Below, piece after piece: positions 18,797-26,808 of a stretch of 64,000 nucleotides of DNA. This DNA is from Bradyrhizobium guangdongense. Its GTDB lineage: Bacteria; Pseudomonadota; Alphaproteobacteria; Rhizobiales; Xanthobacteraceae. A program made the position numbers and the translations under genes. The DNA lies in contig NZ_CP030051.1 in the NCBI RefSeq assembly GCF_004114975.1, positions 5,952,001-6,016,000 of the forward strand. The letters run 5' to 3'. The notes under the pieces were generated by a model. That model did no database searches, had not been told where the DNA came from, and saw nothing but the letters and a program-made list of their open reading frames with translations. The first letter of the stretch is position 1, and the number at the start of each line of letters is the position of its first letter.

Positions 18797-19777
18797 ATGA
18801 TGATAGCGCCCACACTCCCGCCTGAACTGAAAGCGGCCCTCGACGCCAGGCTCCAGGGCTTTTCGCGCACCGACGCGGCGCAGCGTTCGCAGAAGATCTC
18901 GACCACCTACCGCGCGGGCGGCGGCTCCGGCACGATCAAGTCGGAAGCCGATGCACTCGCCTATGCGCTGGCGCGCATGCCGGCCACCTATGCCGCCGTG
19001 GCCGCAAGCCTGAGCGCCTTCATCGAAATTGCACCGGACTTCGCCCCGGAAACGTTGCTCGACGTCGGCGCAGGCCCGGGCACCGCAAGCTGGGCGGCCG
19101 CAGAGGCATTCTCCTCGCTGCAAGATTTCACCCTGCTCGATGCCAATGCGACGCTGAGCCGGCTCGCGCTCGAACTGGCGCGCGACAGCTCGCGCCTCTC
19201 CGACTGCCGCTACTTACCGGGCGACGCCGCCACCAACCTTGCCGAAGTCGCGCAAGCCGATCTCGTCATAGCCAGCTACGTCATCGGCGAGCTCAGTGAG
19301 GGCGACCAGCGCAGGCTGGCGGAGACGATGTGGGCGAAGGCGCGCCAGGCGCTGGTCGTGATCGAGCCCGGCACGCCCTCCGGCTATCTCCGCATCCTCG
19401 CGCTGCGCCGGCAATTGATCGCGGCCGGCGCCTATGTCGCCGCCCCCTGCCCGCACGAAAAGCCCTGCCCGCTGGTTGCGCCCGACTGGTGCCATTTCAA
19501 CCAGCGCCTGCCGCGCTCGCAAGCGCACCGCCAGATCAAGGGCGCCGAGGTGCCGTTCGAGGACGAGCGCTTCATCTACCTCGCCCTGACCCGCATGCCG
19601 CCCGCAACCCGCGCCGCGCGCGTGCTGGCGCCGCCTGACGTCGGCAAGGCCGAAATCACGGCCAAGCTCTGCACCGAGGACGGCCTCGAACTCGCGAAGG
19701 TGCCGCGGCGTGACAAAGCCGCCTATGCAGGCGCCCGGCGCTGGCGCTGGGGCGATGCCGTTCTGTCCGAAAGTTAA
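18797..19777 (+). CDS. Rsm22-like rRNA methyltransferase family protein
   Basis: 326 residues. SAM-binding motif I LLDVGAGPGTASWAA near residue 90, and the later cysteine-bearing segment CPHEKPCPLVAPDWCHF followed by basic QRLPRSQAHRQIKG, match the Rsm22 family (mitochondrial ribosomal small-subunit assembly factors and their bacterial homologues). The clustered cysteines in this family bind a metal or Fe-S cluster. It acts, presumably, on small-subunit rRNA or its assembly; the exact reaction in bacteria is not settled. Start at 18797 or the adjacent ATG at 18800. Confidence 0.82.
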   Translation: MMIAPTLPPELKAALDARLQGFSRTDAAQRSQKISTTYRAGGGSGTIKSEADALAYALARMPATYAAVAASLSAFIEIAPDFAPETLLDVGAGPGTASWAAAEAFSSLQDFTLLDANATLSRLALELARDSSRLSDCRYLPGDAATNLAEVAQADLVIASYVIGELSEGDQRRLAETMWAKARQALVVIEPGTPSGYLRILALRRQLIAAGAYVAAPCPHEKPCPLVAPDWCHFNQRLPRSQAHRQIKGAEVPFEDERFIYLALTRMPPATRAARVLAPPDVGKAEITAKLCTEDGLELAKVPRRDKAAYAGARRWRWGDAVLSES

Positions 19778-19909
19778 CCCCATCAGGCACTTTTCCCATT
19801 GAACTCGGATGGCGCCCGATCCGACCAAGTCTTACCTTCTCTCCGCGGGGCTCTTCCCGGCCTCGTTTTGGTTTACGCTGTCCGCCTCAATTCCCTTCAG
19901 GAGTTTTCC

Positions 19910-20470
19910 ATGTCGACCGGCTGGATCGTTCTCGGCATCATCGTCGTCCTCGTGCTGTTCGCCTTCAGCGCCTATAACCGGCTGGTGGCGTTGAGCCAGC
20001 GCGTCGGCCAGGCCTTTGCCGATGTCGACGTCCAGCTCAAGCAGCGTCATGACCTGATTCCGAACCTGGTCGAAACGGTGAAAGGCTATGCCTCGCACGA
20101 GCGCGGCACGCTGGACGACGTCATCAAGGCGCGCAATTCGGCGATGTCGGCGCAGGGGCCGGCGCAGGTGTCCGCAGCCGAGACCCAGCTGTCGGGCGCG
20201 CTCGGCCGCTTGATCGCGCTGTCGGAAGCCTATCCCGACCTCAAGGCCAACGCCAATTTCCAGCAGCTCGCATCCGAGCTGTCCGATCTCGAGAACAAGA
20301 TCGCGGCGAGCCGGCGCTTCTTCAACAACGCGGTCCAGGAATACAACACCGGCATCCAGCAGATGCCCGCCGCACTGTTCGCCGGCATGTTCGGCTTTAC
20401 CAGGAAGGACTTTTTCGATCTCGGCACCAGCCGCACCGAGGTCGAAGCTGCGCCCCAGGTGAAATTCTGA
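19910..20470 (+). CDS. LemA family membrane protein
   Basis: 186 residues from the ATG at 19910 behind CAGGAG. One N-terminal membrane helix (IVLGIIVVLVLFAFSAYNRLV) is followed by the LemA core: QRVGQAFADVDVQLKQRHDLIPNLVETVKGYASHE and LENKIAASRRFFNNAVQEYN. LemA proteins are membrane-anchored helical bundles that commonly sit beside HtpX/M48 proteases, as here, 32 bases upstream of one. A shared role in envelope protein quality control is inferred. Confidence 0.92.
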   Translation: MSTGWIVLGIIVVLVLFAFSAYNRLVALSQRVGQAFADVDVQLKQRHDLIPNLVETVKGYASHERGTLDDVIKARNSAMSAQGPAQVSAAETQLSGALGRLIALSEAYPDLKANANFQQLASELSDLENKIAASRRFFNNAVQEYNTGIQQMPAALFAGMFGFTRKDFFDLGTSRTEVEAAPQVKF

Positions 20471-20502
20471 TCTGAGCGAAAAGGCCGGCAGGGCAGCGCG
20501 TC

Positions 20503-21747
20503 ATGGCCGCGTATGGTCTCTACACGCACATCGCCTCGAACAAGTTTCGTTCGATGCTGCTGCTCGCCGGTCTGTTCGCGCTGGTCTATGTGCTGGTCTT
20601 TGCCGGCGCGCTGGTCGCCGAGGTCGTCATCAACGGCAACGGCACCGTCACCTATTATCTGAACCAGGCTTTCGCCGACCTGCTCAAGGCCGCCCCCTTC
20701 GCGACGATCGCGGCGGCGGCCTGGATCGTCATCGCCTATTTCTTCCACCAGTCGATGATCGACGCGGTCACCGGCGGCCACGACGTCACCAGGCAGGAGG
20801 AGCCACGGCTCTACAACCTGCTCGAAAATCTCTGCATCTCGCGCGGCATCATCATGCCGAAGCTGAAGATCATGGAGAGCCCGGCGCTGAACGCGTTCGC
20901 GACCGGGCTCAATCCCAGGCAGTATTCGATCACCGTCACCACCGGCCTCCTCGACGCCCTGGACGACCAGGAGATCGAGGCGGTGCTGGGCCACGAGCTG
21001 ACCCACATCAAGAACGGCGACGTGCAGCTGATGGTGGTCGCCGTCATCATCGCCGGCGTCGTGGGCTTCTTCGGCGAATTGTTCTTCCGCCTGTTCACCA
21101 ATCTGAGCTGGAATTCCGGCGGCTCGTGGTCGTCGGGCTCCTCCTCGTCACGGTCGTCCTCGTCATCGAGCGACAGCAAGAATTCCGGTGGCGGCGCGGT
21201 GATCGTGATCATCATCGCGGTCGTGCTGATCGTGGTGGCATGGCTGATGTCGCAGGTCGTCAAGCTGGCGCTGTCCCGCTCGCGCGAATATCTCGCCGAT
21301 GCCGGCTCGGTCGAGCTGACGAAAAACCCGGATGCAATGATCTCGGCGTTGCGCAAGATCGAGGGCCGCGGCGAATTGCCGGACGCGACCTCCGCGGTGA
21401 TGGAGCTCTGCGTCGACAATCCTCGCGAGGGGTTTGCCGATCTGTTTGCAACCCATCCCTCGGTACAGTCCCGCGTCGACGCGCTGGTCAAATTCGCCGG
21501 CGGCCACGATCCCGGCCCGCTGCCGCTGCCGCTGCCAGCCGACGAGACGGAACAGTCCGCCCCGGACGAGCCGGAGGCGCAGGGCCAGCAGCAGGACGCC
21601 CCTCCGCCGCTTCCACAGGGACCGTGGAATGATGCGGGCAGCCGAGCCACGCCATCGTCCATCCCCGCCCCCGGCGCATCCGGAACCGCAGGAGGCAATC
21701 CCTTGGGCCCGATAGGCAATCCCATGGGCCCGTGGGGCCGCCACTGA
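20503..21747 (+). CDS. Membrane M48 zinc metalloprotease
   Basis: 414 residues. Two N-terminal membrane helices, then the zinc motif GHELTH at about residue 163-168 and the downstream Glu in SREYLADAGSVELT, as in HtpX/M48. A serine-rich linker (about 205-230) lies before a third helix (VIVIIIAVVLIVVAWLM). The C-terminal ~80 residues are Pro/Gly/Gln-rich and likely disordered, which is longer than in E. coli HtpX. It should degrade damaged membrane proteins with the active site facing the cytoplasm. It is paired with LemA. Confidence 0.9.
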   Translation: MAAYGLYTHIASNKFRSMLLLAGLFALVYVLVFAGALVAEVVINGNGTVTYYLNQAFADLLKAAPFATIAAAAWIVIAYFFHQSMIDAVTGGHDVTRQEEPRLYNLLENLCISRGIIMPKLKIMESPALNAFATGLNPRQYSITVTTGLLDALDDQEIEAVLGHELTHIKNGDVQLMVVAVIIAGVVGFFGELFFRLFTNLSWNSGGSWSSGSSSSRSSSSSSDSKNSGGGAVIVIIIAVVLIVVAWLMSQVVKLALSRSREYLADAGSVELTKNPDAMISALRKIEGRGELPDATSAVMELCVDNPREGFADLFATHPSVQSRVDALVKFAGGHDPGPLPLPLPADETEQSAPDEPEAQGQQQDAPPPLPQGPWNDAGSRATPSSIPAPGASGTAGGNPLGPIGNPMGPWGRH

Positions 21748-21943
21748 GCGCGCGATCTGCCTTTGTCTTGAGCCGATTTCGCAGCGATCCGGAAAAACTT
21801 CGGGAATTGCAGCTACGGGCTGCCGAGGAATTGAATTCTCCCTTGTTTCTGCCATGTTCGCGCCCAACAGCAGACTCGGGACACCGATTTGGGGCCTGGC
21901 CGATTGCGACCTCGCGATCGGGGGCGCGCGTTAGGGGACAGCG

Positions 21944-22696
21944 ATGGCAAAGCCGGCAGTGGTTGTGGTGGGCGCAGACAAGGGCGGGGTCGGCAAGACC
22001 ACGGTATCGCGTACCCTGCTCGATTATTTTTCCGCCAACAACGTGCCGACGCGCGCGTTCGACACGGAGTCGCCGCGGGGAACGCTGAAGCGCTTCCACC
22101 CCGAGATCACCGAAATCGTCGATATGACGACGACAGCCGATCAGATGAAGATCTTCGATACGCTCAACGCCGTGAGCCCGTCGGTGACCGTGATCGACGT
22201 TCGCGCCGGCCTGCTCTCGCCCGCACTGGCCTCGCTGCGCGACATCGGCTTCCTCGATGCGGCCAAAGCCGGGCAGATCACCTTCGCCGTGTTCCACATT
22301 CTCGGCCCCTCGATCGCCTCGCTCGAGGAGATCGCGGAGACGGCCGGCTTCATGGGCGGCGCAAAATATTTCCTGGTGAAGAACTTCATCAACGATACCC
22401 AGTTCTTCCAGTGGGACCAGGCCACCTACAATTCCTACTTCCACCGCATCAAGGACGCGACCGAGCTGACCATCCCGAAGCTCAACGAAATGGCCTATGA
22501 GCAGGTCGAGGTCTCCTCCGTCCCGTTCCTGAAATTCGTCGCCAACAAGGGCATCAACGACGAAGCCGCGAACTATTCCTTCGTGTTGCGCGGCTATGTC
22601 CGGCACTGGCTGGCCAATGTCTGGAGCGAGTACGACCGCATCCGCCTGACCGACATCGTCGGTTCGAAGCCGGTGACCCGCAACAGCGAAAAATAG
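21944..22696 (+). CDS. ParA/MinD-like P-loop ATPase
   Basis: 250 residues. A deviant Walker A motif, KGGVGKT, at 13-19 with the signature Lys13, and a Walker A'-like strand (VTVIDVRAGL), place it in the ParA/MinD/CobQ family. Most relatives position cargo or plasmids. Unlike true ParA there is no N-terminal helix-turn-helix, no parB neighbour, and no C-terminal amphipathic helix typical of MinD. GGGGA precedes the ATG. A second P-loop protein of similar size follows 60 bases downstream. Function is unknown. Confidence 0.75.
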   Translation: MAKPAVVVVGADKGGVGKTTVSRTLLDYFSANNVPTRAFDTESPRGTLKRFHPEITEIVDMTTTADQMKIFDTLNAVSPSVTVIDVRAGLLSPALASLRDIGFLDAAKAGQITFAVFHILGPSIASLEEIAETAGFMGGAKYFLVKNFINDTQFFQWDQATYNSYFHRIKDATELTIPKLNEMAYEQVEVSSVPFLKFVANKGINDEAANYSFVLRGYVRHWLANVWSEYDRIRLTDIVGSKPVTRNSEK

Positions 22697-22756
22697 TTGC
22701 GAAGGCCGGGCTGATACGGCTGGATTGGGCGCAAAGTTGGCCTGATATAGCTGTCG

Positions 22757-23425
22757 ATGTCCGCGACACCTCTCTACATCATCTGCTCGCCCCGCCCGCA
22801 GGTCGGCAAGACCCTGCTGGCGCGGCTGCTTGCCGAATTCCTGCTGCTCAAGAACGGCAACGTCGCGGCCTTCGACGTCAATCTGAAGGAGCCGTCGCTG
22901 CTCGATTACCTGCCGCGGGTCACCGAAACGGCTGATGTGATCGACACCTACGGCAAGATGCAGCTGATGGACCGGGTCATCATCGATGACGGGCTCGCCA
23001 AGGTCATCGACCTCGGCTTCCACGCCTTCGACGAGTTCTTCAAGATGACCGACGAGATCGGCCTGCTCAAGGAGGCCGCGCGGCGGCATGTCGCGCCACA
23101 GATCCTGTTCATGGCCGACACCGACCGGGTCTCGGCTCGCGCTCATGAGATGCTGCGCCAGCAGATCCCGCGGATGAACCTCATCACCATCGACAACGAG
23201 TTCGTCATCCGCGGCGAGTTGCCGCCCGCGATGGAAGGCGGTCGCCTGTTCCGCCTGCCGGCGCTCCCCGGCTTCCTCAAGACCTATATCGATCGCCTGA
23301 ACTTCTCCTTCACCGGCTATCTGCGCCACGAGAAGGATTCCTCGACCGAGCTGCACCAGTGGATCCGGCGGAATTACCTCGCCTTCCGCGAGCTCGAGCT
23401 TAGCCTGATCCTGCAGCGGTCCTGA
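22757..23425 (+). CDS. P-loop NTPase-like protein paired with the ParA-like gene
   Basis: 222 residues. The N-terminal segment IICSPRPQVGKTLLARLLAEFL is a P-loop with Lys18-Thr19 at the same residue numbers as in the preceding ATPase, but Arg13 replaces its signature Lys13. DVNLKEPSLLDYLPR then resembles the switch I region of MinD/ParA-like ATPases. The gene is probably co-transcribed with 21944-22696. It may be a diverged partner forming a heterodimer with that ATPase; that is inference. No further domain is recognised. Confidence 0.65.
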   Translation: MSATPLYIICSPRPQVGKTLLARLLAEFLLLKNGNVAAFDVNLKEPSLLDYLPRVTETADVIDTYGKMQLMDRVIIDDGLAKVIDLGFHAFDEFFKMTDEIGLLKEAARRHVAPQILFMADTDRVSARAHEMLRQQIPRMNLITIDNEFVIRGELPPAMEGGRLFRLPALPGFLKTYIDRLNFSFTGYLRHEKDSSTELHQWIRRNYLAFRELELSLILQRS

Positions 23426-23509
23426 ATATTTCATCCGGGTAATATTGACGCCGAGCGTCTGTGCCGCTACTGAGGCTGCGCAACAGCGTCCTCAGCAAGG
23501 CCCCCTCCC

Positions 23510-23842
23510 GTGAACACCGACCGCAAAGCAGCCATCGCCGCGTACAAGGAGCGGAAGACCATCGCTGGCATCTATGTCGTGCGCTGCGCCGCCTCGGGCG
23601 AGGCCTGGGTCGGCCAGGCTCCGAACCTCGAGACCATCCAGAACCGCATCTGGTTCACCCTGCGCCAGGGCGGCCATCCCTGCCGCAGCCTGCAGGCCGC
23701 CTGGAACACGCATGGCGAAGCCGGCCTGACGTTCGACGAATGCGAGCGTCTGGAGGATGAGGAAAGTACCTATGTCAGGAACGCGCTGCTGAAGGAGCGC
23801 GTGCAGCATTGGCGGGCCGAATTGAAAGCCGAGGCGATCTAG
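23510..23842 (+). CDS. GIY-YIG nuclease family protein
   Basis: 110 residues from a GTG at 23510. The core carries GIY (20-22, GIYVVRC), then WVGQ in place of YIG, and QNRIWFTLRQGG with the family's conserved Arg helix. Small stand-alone members of this family are frequent in Bradyrhizobium; some retain nuclease residues, others not. Here the Tyr of YIG is Val, so activity is doubtful. It is downstream of the two P-loop ATPases with an 84-base gap and may or may not belong to their transcript. Confidence 0.75.
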   Translation: MNTDRKAAIAAYKERKTIAGIYVVRCAASGEAWVGQAPNLETIQNRIWFTLRQGGHPCRSLQAAWNTHGEAGLTFDECERLEDEESTYVRNALLKERVQHWRAELKAEAI

Positions 23843-23856
23843 AGATGGCCGCGACC

Positions 23857-24396
23857 TCAATGCCCCTCGAACGTCATCAGCGTGCGCACCGGCACGTCCA
23901 TGGCGCGCAGCTTGGCCGCACCGCCGAGCTCGGGCAGGTCGATGATGAAGCAGGCAGCGACCACATTGGCGCCGATCTGGCGCAGCAGCTTCACCGCGCC
24001 CTCGGCGGTGCCTCCGGTGGCGATGAGATCGTCGACCAGGATGACGCGCTCGCCGGGTTGAATGGCGTCGATATGCATCTCCATCTCGTCAATGCCGTAT
24101 TCGAGCGAGTAGGCGATCCGCACGGTGGTATGCGGCAGCTTACCCTTCTTGCGGATCGGCACGAAGCCGGCCGAGAGCTGATGCGCCACGGCGCCGCCGA
24201 CGATGAAGCCGCGCGCTTCCATGCCGGCGACCTTGTCGATCTTATTGCCGGCCCAGGGATTGACGAGCTCGTCGACCGCGCGGCGGAAGGCGCGCGCATC
24301 GGCGAGCAAGGTCGTGATGTCGCGGAACATGATCCCCGGCTTCGGGTAGTCGGAGATGGTGCGGACGCTCGCCTTGATATCGTGATCAAAGGTCAT
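23857..24396 (-). CDS. apt: Adenine phosphoribosyltransferase
   Basis: 179 residues, the normal length. The PRPP-binding loop [18 protein letters not shown] and the purine-binding region around [12 protein letters not shown] are intact. The enzyme salvages adenine to AMP using PRPP in the cytoplasm. It begins 9 bases after the stop of trpE(G) on the same strand, with GAGAGGCACCA as ribosome binding site, so the two are almost certainly co-transcribed. Confidence 0.95.
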   Translation of the reverse strand: MTFDHDIKASVRTISDYPKPGIMFRDITTLLADARAFRRAVDELVNPWAGNKIDKVAGMEARGFIVGGAVAHQLSAGFVPIRKKGKLPHTTVRIAYSLEYGIDEMEMHIDAIQPGERVILVDDLIATGGTAEGAVKLLRQIGANVVAACFIIDLPELGGAAKLRAMDVPVRTLMTFEGH

Positions 24397-24405
24397 TGGT
24401 GCCTC

Positions 24406-26571
24406 TCAATTGACCGGTGCGTCCAGCCGGAACGCATTTTCAACAATACGCAATCCCACTTCGTTGCCGAGCGACATCAGTGATTCCGGGTGAAATTGCA
24501 CGCCGGCGACCGGCAGGGTCTTGTGCTCCAGCGCCATGGCAACACCGTCCTCGGTGCTGGCGGTGACGCTGAGCACCTCGGGCATACTCTCCCGCTCGAC
24601 GAAGAGCGAGTGATAGCGGCCGATGACGATCTCGTTCGGCAGGTTGCGCATCAGGCGCCCGCCGCGCACCTGCACCCGCGACGGCCGGCCGTGGGCGGGA
24701 TGGGTGAGCTGACCGAGCTCGCCGCCGAAATATTCGCCGATCGCCTGCACTCCGAGACAGACGCCGAACACCGGCAGCTTGTTCTCCAGCGCCGCATCAA
24801 TCGTCTTCTTGATCCCGAAATCTTCCGGTCGGCCCGGGCCGGGCGACAGCACCAGCAAATCCCACCTCTTCTGCTTGAGCATGTCGAGCGCATGCACATA
24901 GCGGACCACGGTGACGCTGGCGCCGACCTGACGGAAGTAATCGGCGAGCATGTGCACGAAGCTGTCGTCGTGGTCGATCAGCAACACCCGCTTGCCTGAG
25001 CCGGTCGCGTCAGGCGCAAAGCTCGACAGCGGCTTCGGCGGATCGCCGCGCAGCGCCTGGAACAGCGCCGCGGCCTTGACCTGGCACTCGCGGTCTTCCG
25101 CCGCGGGATCAGAGTCGAACAGGCAGGTGGCGCCGACGCGGACCTCGGCGAGACCATCCTTCATGCGGATGGTGCGGATGGTGAGGCCGGTGTTGATGCT
25201 GCCGTCGAAATTCACCGCACCGATCGCACCCGCGTACCAACGCCGCGGCGAGCGCTCGTGATCCTCGACGAACTGCATCGCCCAGAGTTTTGGCGCACCT
25301 GTGACGGTGACGGCCCAGGCATGGGTCAGGAAGGCATCGAGCGCGTCGAAGCCGGGGCGCAGCATGCCTTCAACATGGTCGACGGTGTGGAACAGCTTTG
25401 AATAGGTCTCGATCTGCCGCCGCGCCAGCACCTTGATCGTGCCGGGCACGCAGACGCGCGCCTTGTCGTTGCGATCGACGTCGGTGCACATGTTGAGCTC
25501 GAACTCGTCCTTCTCCGAGTTCAGGAGCTGGCGGATCTGCTCGGCATCGCCGATCGCGTCGCTGCCGCGCGCGATCGTGCCCGAGATCGGGCAAGTCTCG
25601 ACCCGGCGTCCGTCGGACCGCACGAACATTTCGGGCGAGGCGGAGACGAGGAATTCGCCCTCGCCGAGATTCATCAGCGCGCCATAAGGCGACGGGTTGA
25701 TGACGCAGAGCCGCTGGAAGACCTCAGCCGGCGAGCGCTCGCAGGGTTCGGCGAAGAGCTGGCCTGGTACCGCTTCGAACAGATCGCCGCGGGCGAAGGC
25801 CGCGCGCGCGGTCTCGACTGTCGCCTGATATTCGCCGGGCGCGTGATCGGCAAAGCCCTGGCGTCCCGTTTTCACATAGGGGCTCTCGGCCGTCTCGCGC
25901 AGCAGGCCTTCAGTCGATCGGCCCTTCCACGCGAAATCGTAAGAGAGCACCACGCCACGCCCCGTGGCGCGGTCATAGGCCAGCAGACGATCGGGGACGT
26001 AAAGCACGATGTCGCGCTGGTCTTGCTCGCGCGGGCGCTTCTGGACGAGATCCTCGATCTGGAACACGAGATCATAGGCGAAAGCACCAAACAGACCGAG
26101 CAGCCCGTCGTCATTGGCAGAGAAGGCGGCAACGATGTCGCGCACCAACGACATCACGCTGGCACGCCGCGTGCGCTGGTCTTCCTCCACGGGCGCATCG
26201 CCGCGGATGATGTGACCGGCAAGCCGCGTGGGGGTTTTCTGCGCGATCACGACGCAGGGCTCGCGCAGGACGTCCGCAAGGAAGGCGATCAGCACCTGCC
26301 CGCGATCGTTGAGCGCTTCCAGCTTGAAATTGACGCCTGATGTCTCGAGCTTGAGCGGCGGATCGGAGAAGCCGAGATCGAAGCTTTCGTAGCGGCCCGG
26401 AACGGTCGTCCCCGAGGAGAGCACCACGCCGCGGCGGCGGTCGAGCAGATTGATGAGATCGTCGAGCCGGTCGGCGTGACCGGTGAACTGCTCGGCCACG
26501 CGGGCGATCGCAAGACCCCCGCGGGTGACGTAGTCGCTTTTGGGCGGAAGAGCAAAGACTGTCCTGTTCAT
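24406..26571 (-). CDS. trpE(G): Fused anthranilate synthase TrpE-TrpG
   Basis: 721 residues. The N-terminal ~500 residues form the chorismate-binding component (PISGTIARGSD, ELNMCTDVDRNDKARVC, TVTGAPKLWAM). The C-terminal ~200 form a class I glutamine amidotransferase with nucleophile Cys in FGVCLGVQAIGEYFGG and His-Glu in VQFHPESLM. The enzyme turns chorismate and glutamine into anthranilate, the first committed step to tryptophan. The fusion is typical of Rhizobiales. It lies behind the trpL leader at 26687-26734 and upstream of apt. Confidence 0.97.
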   Translation of the reverse strand: MNRTVFALPPKSDYVTRGGLAIARVAEQFTGHADRLDDLINLLDRRRGVVLSSGTTVPGRYESFDLGFSDPPLKLETSGVNFKLEALNDRGQVLIAFLADVLREPCVVIAQKTPTRLAGHIIRGDAPVEEDQRTRRASVMSLVRDIVAAFSANDDGLLGLFGAFAYDLVFQIEDLVQKRPREQDQRDIVLYVPDRLLAYDRATGRGVVLSYDFAWKGRSTEGLLRETAESPYVKTGRQGFADHAPGEYQATVETARAAFARGDLFEAVPGQLFAEPCERSPAEVFQRLCVINPSPYGALMNLGEGEFLVSASPEMFVRSDGRRVETCPISGTIARGSDAIGDAEQIRQLLNSEKDEFELNMCTDVDRNDKARVCVPGTIKVLARRQIETYSKLFHTVDHVEGMLRPGFDALDAFLTHAWAVTVTGAPKLWAMQFVEDHERSPRRWYAGAIGAVNFDGSINTGLTIRTIRMKDGLAEVRVGATCLFDSDPAAEDRECQVKAAALFQALRGDPPKPLSSFAPDATGSGKRVLLIDHDDSFVHMLADYFRQVGASVTVVRYVHALDMLKQKRWDLLVLSPGPGRPEDFGIKKTIDAALENKLPVFGVCLGVQAIGEYFGGELGQLTHPAHGRPSRVQVRGGRLMRNLPNEIVIGRYHSLFVERESMPEVLSVTASTEDGVAMALEHKTLPVAGVQFHPESLMSLGNEVGLRIVENAFRLDAPVN

Positions 26572-26686
26572 GGGGTCCTCTTACGAAACTTGCCGAGGGA
26601 ACGCCACACAGGACAAACGATCAGGCCGCCGCGCTGTGCTGGCGACCTCAGACGATTTTGGGAAACGAAATCGCACCGGCCACCTC
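26572..26686 (-). promoter_or_regulatory. trp attenuator region with mutually exclusive stems
   Basis: Candidate stems, in plus coordinates: A, 26681-26686 with 26691-26696 (CACCTC/GAGGTG, loop holding the trpL stop); B, 26672-26677 with 26693-26698 (CGCACC/GGTGCG), which excludes A; C, 26653-26658 with 26668-26673 (CGATTT/AAATCG), which excludes B; D, 26624-26630 with 26641-26647 (7 bp, one wobble). That is the alternating layout of ribosome-mediated attenuation. No stem is followed by a long U run on the minus strand, so which one terminates is uncertain. Confidence 0.55.
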
Positions 26687-26734
26687 TTAGGAGGTGCGCC
26701 ACCAACGACGGGATGGGCGGGCTGCGGTGCTCAT
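26687..26734 (-). CDS. trpL: Trp operon leader peptide with tandem Trp codons
   Basis: 15 codons and a stop on the minus strand read MSTAARPSRRWWRTS. Two adjacent TGG codons sit four codons before the stop. Leader peptides with consecutive Trp codons upstream of trpE(G) control attenuation in rhizobia: starved ribosomes stall on the Trp codons and allow readthrough. No ribosome binding site precedes the ATG, and the promoter spacing puts the transcription start at the ATG itself, as described for the leaderless trpL of Sinorhizobium meliloti. Confidence 0.88.
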   Translation of the reverse strand: MSTAARPSRRWWRTS

Positions 26735-26740
26735 AGGCGG

Positions 26741-26770
26741 ATACTCACCATGGCGCGGGGGCGACGTCAA
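26741..26770 (-). promoter_or_regulatory. trpL promoter
   Basis: On the minus strand, TTGACG (26770-26765) forms a good -35 box; GAGTAT (26746-26741) at 18 bases is the best -10 candidate. A start 6-7 bases further falls at 26734, the A of the trpL ATG. The -10 is weak and the call depends on the spacing and context. Confidence 0.5.
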
Positions 26771-26808
26771 GGGCAACCGAATCGTCCGAGATCGCCGAAA
26801 GGGGCACG

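Noticed and set aside
15013..18906. A 1297-codon open frame antisense to smc, and other long antisense frames over 9757-11919, 21488-23434 and 53699-55369
   Set aside because: They mirror the codon structure of intact genes on the opposite strand, are rich in Arg, Ala, Gly and Leu, and carry no recognisable domains or ribosome binding sites.
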